DNA of 35,302 bases from Planctomyces sp. (GTDB taxonomy: Bacteria > Planctomycetota > Planctomycetia > Planctomycetales > Planctomycetaceae), in NCBI GenBank assembly GCA_002702685.1, contig PABD01000106.1, positions 1 to 35,302 of the forward strand. Direction: 5' to 3'. Position numbers and translations under genes: made by a program. Under the pieces are notes generated by a model. That model saw only the letters and a list, made by a program, of their open reading frames with translations. It was not told where the DNA came from and searched no databases. Of the stretch, positions 29,074 to 35,302 are shown one piece after another (within the stretch, counting starts at the first letter, position 1; the number at the start of each line of letters is the position of its first letter).

Positions 29074-30654
29074 TTGGAGCGGACTTCCCTTTCGATTGCA
29101 CCTTCTCCATCTGAAGATTTGCGGGGAAGCCTGTCGTGGTGGCGATTCGTGTCGCGGCACTATCTGGCGGTTTGCTTACTGATCGGCTCACTCATCCTCC
29201 CTGTTCTTGCGATTCAAGCGGGACCGGGAAAGCAGCTCGTCGCACATGGTTTCGCAGTACTGGTCGGCTCGGCCAGTTTGCTGCATTTGTGCATCTGGTT
29301 TGCGAGCGTCGTCACACGCTTTGAGTTGAGCGACGACTTTCTGACCTTCTCACGTCCTCTGCGCACAAGGAAGTCAATCAGGATTGCCGATGTTGTGACC
29401 ATCGACGATGAGTGGAGCAGCACGCCGGCAGCGACGGTCTGGATTCGAAATGGCACTACGCTGTACTTTCCATATGACGAGCTTTCGAATTCGAAAGAGC
29501 TCATTGCCATCCTGCAGGCTTCAAGGCGCCAGGATGATGTGATTGAAGGGTGCCTCAACCGCAGTAGTGTTGCCGGAATGCTGGTCCGGCAATGGCTGGC
29601 ATCATGTTTGTTGTTGGCCGTCGCATCCGTTGGCCTCTTGATGCTGGCTGTAGCGCTGAGGCCGAAGAATCTCGTCGACGATCCATCCGTATTTCTTCTT
29701 TCCGGCAGCGTGCTGCTGCTACTCAGTGCAACGGGGTTCTACTACACTGTCCCACGCTATTGGAAAGGCTGCGTTTATTCCTTCCGCTGGGATGGCAATT
29801 GCCTCGAATACCGGACGGTTCTCTCCCGGAAGCAATACAAACGGTTTGCCAACGAGATTGAACATGCGATTGCGCGCCGCATGAGTTCATCTCAGGGAGA
29901 GGCCGGAACATCGCGCCAAATTCGATTTCGAGATGGCCGTCGGATCAAACTGTACATTGGGATTTTGCAGAACGCCGAACCTTTATTCAGGGCGATCAAG
30001 ACTGCCGTTCAACGTCGTGCTGATCTGAATCAGCCCCAGGTGTTGCTCGCTCTCAATTCGAATCATCCGCTTTGGCCAGAATTGGTAGAGTATCTGGAGC
30101 CCGCTGAGAACGTGTATTGGGCCGGACGTCCCAGTTACGGAAAACTGTGGAATGAGATGGCCGGCGAGATGATGTTCGGGCTGTTTTTCTTCGCCTTTGG
30201 CGTTGGCTTTTTCACATTGGCGGTGACACTCGCAAAGAATGACTCCCCCTGGATCCTGATTACGTTTGGCACGTTCTTTGGGGGAATTGGCGCCAAGATG
30301 ATGGCTGCACCCTGGCGGTACCGCCGCATCTTGAGCCCTACGATCTACGCTATCACTTCAGAGCGAGTAGTGATCATCAACGGTCTGCTGTGGGGCAACC
30401 AGGCGTCTGTACAGTCCAGCGGAATCAAATGTGAATCATTCTACCGCGATAAGGCGCGGCTGTATGAGATTGCCGGTCGCCGTCGGGATATCTTGCTGGG
30501 CGGCCTCTGGAAGCGCGGACGCCGAAACCGCAAGTATTGGGTCAATACAGGATTCCTGGCGGCGGACGATCCGGCCGCCGCCGAACAAGCTCTCCGATAC
30601 CTGTTGATTACGAATGAGACAGAGCTGACTTGTCTGGCGCCAGACGAATCATGA
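29074..30654 (+). CDS. Unknown membrane protein with repeated PH-like (bPH) domains
   Basis: 526 aa; the only gene between the two direct repeats. Six TM segments appear as three hairpins: 29-47/56-81, 174-195/205-225 and 366-386/393-411. Each hairpin is followed by a beta-rich stretch of 65-100 residues (about 82-150, 233-315, 413-510). The last, after EYLEPAENVYWAGRPSYG and including YAITSERVVIINGL, matches the pattern of bacterial PH-domain (bPH/YdbS-like) membrane proteins; the other two look like diverged versions (FELSDDFLTFSRPL, YSFRWDGNCLEYRTVL). The start is a TTG with gggaga 5 nt upstream; the nearby ATG at 29070 is out of frame. No function can be assigned. The domain reading is an inference from pattern, not a search. 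Confidence 0.75.
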   Translation: MERTSLSIAPSPSEDLRGSLSWWRFVSRHYLAVCLLIGSLILPVLAIQAGPGKQLVAHGFAVLVGSASLLHLCIWFASVVTRFELSDDFLTFSRPLRTRKSIRIADVVTIDDEWSSTPAATVWIRNGTTLYFPYDELSNSKELIAILQASRRQDDVIEGCLNRSSVAGMLVRQWLASCLLLAVASVGLLMLAVALRPKNLVDDPSVFLLSGSVLLLLSATGFYYTVPRYWKGCVYSFRWDGNCLEYRTVLSRKQYKRFANEIEHAIARRMSSSQGEAGTSRQIRFRDGRRIKLYIGILQNAEPLFRAIKTAVQRRADLNQPQVLLALNSNHPLWPELVEYLEPAENVYWAGRPSYGKLWNEMAGEMMFGLFFFAFGVGFFTLAVTLAKNDSPWILITFGTFFGGIGAKMMAAPWRYRRILSPTIYAITSERVVIINGLLWGNQASVQSSGIKCESFYRDKARLYEIAGRRRDILLGGLWKRGRRNRKYWVNTGFLAADDPAAAEQALRYLLITNETELTCLAPDES

Positions 30655-30737
30655 AGTTCTGACCGCAGGATATCTTCAGATACTGAGAAGTGATGAACGT
30701 TTTTCGGCGATTCCACGCGAAGACAATTTAACCCCCG

Positions 30738-30826
30738 TCCTGTCATCCCGACTTATAAACAAAACAGCTCGTCACCCTTACTGGTGACGAGCTGTTTTGT
30801 TTTTGGCTACTGTGATTTACGCCAAT
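30738..30826 (+). repeat. Right 89-bp direct repeat (att-like), partial tRNA-Pro copy plus terminator
   Basis: Matches 28658-28746 with one mismatch. Upstream of it the sequence (aatttaacccccg) is unrelated to tRNA-Pro, so only the final 14 nt of the tRNA are duplicated. Unrelated flank resumes after gccaat. Confidence 0.9.
30757..30802 (+). terminator. Second copy of the tRNA-Pro terminator
   Basis: The same perfect 20-bp stem and cttact loop as at 28677-28722. It lies about 100 nt after the membrane-protein stop and would end that transcript. Confidence 0.85.
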
Positions 30827-31007
30827 CATTGGGAATTACGCTCCCCCCCCTCGCGACAGGCCGACGAGCGAAACTTGGGCGAAAAACAAAAAAAGAGCGA
30901 ACTGGCCGCGGGCAATTGTCGAGGTGAGAGCCTTATGACAATCTGTGGCGACCAGCCGCTCCTGTTTTTATACGGGCTGTTACCCGGTTTGTAAATCGCC
31001 TTCCGAA

Positions 31008-31343
31008 TCACTCTGAGGGCGAAGGTCCGAGCCAGAACCAGAGACCGATCGTTCCACCTGCCAGTACGATTCCCAGAATTAAAGCCGACCAGAAGCCGAG
31101 GGCGTATCGTTCTGACAGGGCGAGAGGAATAAAGAGCGGAAGTCCGAGTGGGACCAGGACGAGGGTCTCGCGGGCGAGGTTCGAGATCGTTTTGACGTCC
31201 TGTTCCTTCTGCCAGACAGCGATGAAGGCGACGATACTCACGACCGGGAGCTTCAGCAGCAGTGCTCCCAGTCGCGGAAAACGATCAGCCAGTTCGGATA
31301 CGGCAGCCACCACCACGGCGGCGAAGAGAGCTCTCCACCACAT
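31008..31343 (-). CDS. Small DUF3147-like membrane protein
   Basis: 111 aa with four hydrophobic helices. The opening pattern (VVVAAVSELADRFPRLGALLLKLPVVSIVAFIAV, shown here only as family style: SELA-x2-P-x-LGALL) and overall length fit the DUF3147 group of small inner-membrane proteins, whose function is unknown. It is the last gene of the metal-efflux operon, 50 bp after the His-rich lipoprotein. The context suggests a link to metal tolerance; that is inference. Confidence 0.7.
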   Translation of the reverse strand: MWWRALFAAVVVAAVSELADRFPRLGALLLKLPVVSIVAFIAVWQKEQDVKTISNLARETLVLVPLGLPLFIPLALSERYALGFWSALILGIVLAGGTIGLWFWLGPSPSE

Positions 31344-31393
31344 TGCATCGTCTCCAGAAAGACTTCGAAGGATCTCGTTCAGGTCGTGAAGTA

Positions 31394-32326
31394 CTATTCG
31401 ACTTCCACAGGCACATCGAACGTCGCCGATTCTTCTCCCGGCAATTCGATGCGGAATCGGATCACGACTTTGCTGACGTCCTTGGGAATCGCCAGCCCAC
31501 CTTGAGCGTAGTGGGCGGGTTCTTCTTCGGTTTTCGGTTCGAAGACCGTCGCCACTTCTTCAGCCACTACTTCTCCCTCGGTGTTGACCAGGGCATTGAA
31601 GACTTTGGCATCCGAGACGTCTTCTCCGTCTTTGGTGATCGCTACTGCCGGCTCGACTTCTTCTCCGGCGTGGAGATGTTTACCGTGATGGCCAAGCTTG
31701 ATTTCGTATCCCGCTGCCTGTTTCGGTTCGCCTTCCCATACGAGTGCATCCTCTTCGCCGTGGGAATGACCATGTTCATGGCCATGGGCTTCCTCCTTGA
31801 AGTTACCTGCATAGGGTGTGCCATCAACTTCGGCGCTGATTGTGCCTTCATATTCCCTGACGGTTCCCAATCCCTCGTGCGTGCCAACGAAACGAGATGA
31901 CTTACCACCCGATTCGCCGTCCATAGGCACTGGTTTCAGATCGGCCTGGAGCGACGGTTCTTTGATCGTAAGCAGCAGCGTTTCGGCAGCGATCGGTTCC
32001 GGTGTTTTTTCGTCGCTGCCGAGGATGTAAACGGTCGCTTCCTGTTTATCGTGATCGACGGTGAACTCCACGTGATAGGCTCCGCCTCCCCAGTCGGCGA
32101 GCGTGCCATCATGAGGACCGGCACCGTGACTATGGCCGCCCTCACCATGAGAGTGGCCGTGTCCACCATCTTCATCATGGGGGTGACCATGGTCGCCATC
32201 AGTAGCGGTCTGCGATTGAGTCATGGGAGCATCAGCCTGTTCGTCAGACTGATCTCCACATCCGGTGAGAAATAAACTCAGAGCGAGCAGCGAACTGGGA
32301 ATCATAAGTGTTTTGAGCGTTTTCAT
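31394..32326 (-). CDS. His-rich metal-binding lipoprotein of an efflux operon
   Basis: 310 aa from the ATG at 32326, chosen because gggag lies 7 nt upstream and the chain then starts with a lipoprotein signal (MKTLKTLMIP ... LTGC, lipobox Cys23). An in-frame ATG at 32395 would put 23 residues before the signal and is rejected. Two His clusters, about residues 44-74 (HGHPHDEDGGHGHSHG and on) and about 180-190 (HGHEHGHSHG), plus GHHGKHLH near 210, would bind Zn, Cu, Ni or Co in the periplasm. The C-terminal half looks like beta-sandwich repeats (VVIRFRIELPGEE at the end). It sits 102 bp downstream of the RND pump and likely feeds or buffers metal for it. Family unnamed, role inferred. Confidence 0.85.
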   Translation of the reverse strand: MKTLKTLMIPSSLLALSLFLTGCGDQSDEQADAPMTQSQTATDGDHGHPHDEDGGHGHSHGEGGHSHGAGPHDGTLADWGGGAYHVEFTVDHDKQEATVYILGSDEKTPEPIAAETLLLTIKEPSLQADLKPVPMDGESGGKSSRFVGTHEGLGTVREYEGTISAEVDGTPYAGNFKEEAHGHEHGHSHGEEDALVWEGEPKQAAGYEIKLGHHGKHLHAGEEVEPAVAITKDGEDVSDAKVFNALVNTEGEVVAEEVATVFEPKTEEEPAHYAQGGLAIPKDVSKVVIRFRIELPGEESATFDVPVEVE

Positions 32327-32428
32327 AGAAAAACTCCCTTTGTAAATCAGTTGGTAGTCCCTGTGATTGATGGTGGAGAGTATCCGCAGGGGCATTCGGG
32401 TACTCCCATGGCATTACGATTCAGATAG

Positions 32429-35302
32429 TTAAGGTTCGATGTGTTCTTCGGCCTTGTCGAATTGAGAGATTCTGGTTGCATCTTTGCCGCTGAACCGCCA
32501 GAAGATACCGGGATGGATAAGGAACTCGCAGAACGTCGAGGTGATCAACCCGCCCAGAATAACCGTGGCTACGGGGTAAAGAATTTCCCGACCGGGCTCC
32601 TGCCCGCCGAGAACGAGCGGTAACAAACCAAATCCGGCTGTCAGCGCCGTCATCATGACGGGAGCAAGTCGTTCGAGGCTCCCTCGCAAGATCATGTCTT
32701 TGCTGAAGGACTCGCCTTCTTCACGCATCAGGTGAAAGTAATGACTGACGAGCAGGATCCCGTTGCGTACCGCGATCCCCCCCAGAGAGATGAACCCTAC
32801 CAGGCTAGCCACGGTCAGCGGTTGTGCGGTGATCACGAGTGCCAGCACGCCGCCAATAAAGGCAGTCGGGAGAGCGTTCAGGATCTGCAGGACGACTCGA
32901 ATCGAAGGAAACAACAGCATCAGCACAACAAACATGCCGACGACCGACACACCCGCCAGGATGACAATCGTGCGGGTCGCATTTTGTTGGCTTTCGAACT
33001 GACCGCCGTACTCGATGAAGTAGCCTTCCGGAAAACTCACCTCCCGATTGACGCGGCGTGTTATTTCCCGAACTGCGCTCGCCAGGTCGCGATCCTGAGT
33101 ATTACACCGGATCACTATGCGTCGGCGGGCGTTCTCCCGATTGACGGCGTTGGGGCCGGTTCCCGGACCGATGTCGGCCAGTTCGCGAAGTTCAATCTGA
33201 CCACGATCATCGGGGAGGTCGATTCGGAGCCGTCCGAGGTTTGCGTAGTCCGTGCGGTATTCTTCTTCCAACCGGACGAGCAGATCAAATCGACGCTGTC
33301 CTTCGAGAACCTGGGAGACAACCTCTCCCTGAAGCGCTGTTTGCAGAACGGTTGCCACATACGCGCGAGTCAGACCGTGAAACGCGAGGTCTTCGCTCCG
33401 TAATTCGATGTGCAATTCTTCGGTCTGGCGGATCGGTTCAATCACCGGTGGCGTGATGCCATCAATAGACTGCACGGTCGATTTCACCTGTTCCGCCAGT
33501 TGCTGGAGCGTATTCAGATCGTCTCCGTGAATCTTGATTGCGATTTGTGCATAGACGCCGGAAACCATATGACTGATCAGGTGCGCGAGCGGTTGTTCCA
33601 CTTCCACGTCCACACCGGGAACTTCTTCTTTCAACTCATCGAGAATCCGCTTCAGGATTTCTTCCCGCTGGTGCTGACTATCCGGATTCATGCTGAGGAT
33701 GTATTCGCCCGCATTGACGGGCGACGCATGTTCGTCCATTTCCGCGCGTCCCGTACGGCGCACAAAGTGCAATATCGCTCCGTCGGGATTCTGAGGTGTT
33801 TTCTGCATCGCCCGGAGTTTGTCGTCGATCAACCCTGATGCCGCATTCGAAGCATCCAGGGAGGAACCGGGGGGGAGGGTGACGTTGATCTGTACGCTCC
33901 CTTCGTCAAATTCAGGCAGGAAGTTTTTCCCCATATTCGCGAGTTCCCATCCGGCAAATCCAACGGCGAGCCAAGTCAACAGCAGCAACAGGGCGGGCTG
34001 CGCCATACTTAATCGGACAAGATAGCTGACGTATCGTTTCAGCGTCCGTAGCAGAATTCCGTCTTTTTCGGCATGGGTCGCTTTCGATTGCGGCAGCAGA
34101 TAGTAGGAAAGGACGGGCGTCACGGTCAGCGACACCAGAAGAGAAGCCAGAATGGAGACGATGTAAGCGACACCCAACGGAGCAAACAATCGGCCTTCTA
34201 CACCGGAGAGAGCGAACAACGGCAGGAAGACCAGAATCACCACGATCGTTCCAAAGACAATCGCGCTTCGGATTTCCTTGCTCGCTTCGTAGACGACTTG
34301 AATCACGGGTCGAGGTTGTTCGAGCGCATTGTTTTCTTTTAGACGTCGGAAAATGTTTTCAACATCGACAATGGCGTCATCGACCAGTTCGCCCATCGCG
34401 ACCGCAAGCCCGCCGAGAGTCATCACGTTGATCGACAATTCTGCGCCGGACAGCCAACTGATGATTCGAAAGACGAGGGTAGTGATCACCAGTGACAGCG
34501 GAATCGCTGTAAGCGTGATGAACGTCGTGCGGAAATTCAGGAGAAACAGGAACAGGATAATGACGACAAGTGTCGCCCCGATCACCAGGGCTTCACCAAC
34601 GTTGAAAATACCACGATCGATGAAGTTACGGAGCTGAAACAACTCGGGATTGATGACGATGTCGGCGGTTAACGCGTCTTCTGCTTCCTGAAATGCGTTT
34701 TCGAGGCGGTCGGTTAACCCGCGTGTATCAACATGCGGTTGTTTGACAATCGTGAAAACGACGCCCGGTCGCCCGCTGACGCTGGCATCCCCCCGCTTGA
34801 ATTCCGCTCCCTCGACGACACTCGCCAGCTGTCCGAGCAGGATGGACCGTTTGTCGTCCGCCTTGACCGGGATCTGACGCAGTTCCTCGACAACGCGAGT
34901 CGGTTCCGGTCCGAGGCGACCGAGAATACGGATGGGGCGTTCGGTTTCCCCGGTGACCGCGAAACCGCCGCTGGTATTGATGTTACTTTCTTTAAGCGCC
35001 TGCTCGACATCCTGGATCGTGACTTCGTACTCCAGTAGTGCCGTCGGATCAATCCGCACCTGGTACTGCTTTCGGTCTCCACCGAGGATGAAGGCCTCTG
35101 CGACACCCGAGACTTTAAGAATTCGCGGGCGGACAATCCAGTCGGACATCGTGCGCAGAGTCAGACGCAGCGCCGCCTCATCAGGGAAAGGGACTTCGTA
35201 CTTTCGGTCATCGATGGTCAGAATCGCCGTCGGTGGACGGTCTGCCTGGAAAAGTTGCGCATCCAATTGGGATGACTTCCAGTTCCATTCCGAGACGGCA
35301 AC
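32429..35302 (-). CDS. CzcA/CusA-type heavy-metal efflux RND transporter, N-terminus outside window
   Basis: Inner-membrane proton-driven pump of the heavy-metal (HME) RND family, exporting divalent (Co/Zn/Cd) or monovalent (Cu/Ag) metal through a tripartite complex. The frame stays open to the window end, so the first part (about 100 residues) is missing; the TTG at 35266 is internal. Visible marks are the porter-domain motif IVRPRILKVSGVAE, GGDRKQYQV, the TM4 signature GGLAVAMGELVDDAIVDVEN with the paired Asp and Glu typical of the Czc group, SLGGIAVRNGILLVSHY, and the second TM bundle to the C-terminus. The paired Asp and GELVDD favour divalent-metal export, but metal choice is not certain. 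It leads an operon with the His-rich lipoprotein; the adaptor (CzcB-type) should lie just upstream, outside the window. Confidence 0.95.
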   Translation of the reverse strand, partial: VAVSEWNWKSSQLDAQLFQADRPPTAILTIDDRKYEVPFPDEAALRLTLRTMSDWIVRPRILKVSGVAEAFILGGDRKQYQVRIDPTALLEYEVTIQDVEQALKESNINTSGGFAVTGETERPIRILGRLGPEPTRVVEELRQIPVKADDKRSILLGQLASVVEGAEFKRGDASVSGRPGVVFTIVKQPHVDTRGLTDRLENAFQEAEDALTADIVINPELFQLRNFIDRGIFNVGEALVIGATLVVIILFLFLLNFRTTFITLTAIPLSLVITTLVFRIISWLSGAELSINVMTLGGLAVAMGELVDDAIVDVENIFRRLKENNALEQPRPVIQVVYEASKEIRSAIVFGTIVVILVFLPLFALSGVEGRLFAPLGVAYIVSILASLLVSLTVTPVLSYYLLPQSKATHAEKDGILLRTLKRYVSYLVRLSMAQPALLLLLTWLAVGFAGWELANMGKNFLPEFDEGSVQINVTLPPGSSLDASNAASGLIDDKLRAMQKTPQNPDGAILHFVRRTGRAEMDEHASPVNAGEYILSMNPDSQHQREEILKRILDELKEEVPGVDVEVEQPLAHLISHMVSGVYAQIAIKIHGDDLNTLQQLAEQVKSTVQSIDGITPPVIEPIRQTEELHIELRSEDLAFHGLTRAYVATVLQTALQGEVVSQVLEGQRRFDLLVRLEEEYRTDYANLGRLRIDLPDDRGQIELRELADIGPGTGPNAVNRENARRRIVIRCNTQDRDLASAVREITRRVNREVSFPEGYFIEYGGQFESQQNATRTIVILAGVSVVGMFVVLMLLFPSIRVVLQILNALPTAFIGGVLALVITAQPLTVASLVGFISLGGIAVRNGILLVSHYFHLMREEGESFSKDMILRGSLERLAPVMMTALTAGFGLLPLVLGGQEPGREILYPVATVILGGLITSTFCEFLIHPGIFWRFSGKDATRISQFDKAEEHIEP

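Overview
The window looks like chromosome of a Gram-negative planctomycete (Planctomycetaceae-type; genus not assignable from sequence alone). The basis is moderately high GC, a Kdo transferase (so lipid A/LPS), an oversized SecA, and several proteins of kinds familiar from planctomycete genomes: a LarA-domain protein, a ceramidase-like secreted hydrolase, a tyrosine integrase with a helix-turn-helix insert, and a CzcA-type pump beside a His-rich lipoprotein. Taxonomy is an inference from protein style. Both tRNA genes lack an encoded CCA.

Layout. 1-1400: the end of a probable integrated element, with a tyrosine integrase (5' end outside the window) whose 3' end runs antisense through the terminator and body of tRNA-Asp(GTC). 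1.7-6.7 kb: a LarA-like protein and a SWIM-SNF2 helicase, divergently transcribed from a 0.5-kb spacer. 6.7-7.3 kb: gene-free. 7.4-11 kb, minus strand: methyltransferase, ceramidase-like hydrolase and ROK regulator; the last two probably form a unit. 11.8-16.8 kb, plus strand: secA and waaA (kdtA). 17.2-21.5 kb, plus strand: metK, an unknown four-TM protein and fabH behind a strong promoter with a long leader. 21.5-22.8 kb, minus strand: an unknown polytopic membrane protein. 23-28 kb, minus strand: a tight operon of hybrid histidine kinase, REC-HD-GYP phosphodiesterase and REC-GGDEF-PilZ cyclase/receptor, i.e. all parts of a c-di-GMP circuit. 28.6-30.8 kb: tRNA-Pro(GGG) followed by a 2.08-kb segment bounded by 89-bp direct repeats (the tRNA 3' end plus its terminator) and carrying one large membrane protein but no recombinase. 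31-35.3 kb, minus strand: a metal-efflux operon (CzcA/CusA-type RND pump cut by the window end, His-rich lipoprotein, DUF3147-like membrane protein).

Most noteworthy: (i) the integrase-less 2.08-kb insertion at tRNA-Pro; (ii) five degenerate Trp-led repeats of about 60 residues in the C-terminal half of SecA, which seem to multiply a unit present once in ordinary SecA; (iii) the three-gene c-di-GMP operon; (iv) an integrase with a DNA-binding-like insert in its core-binding domain and a C-terminus supplied by the attachment tRNA.
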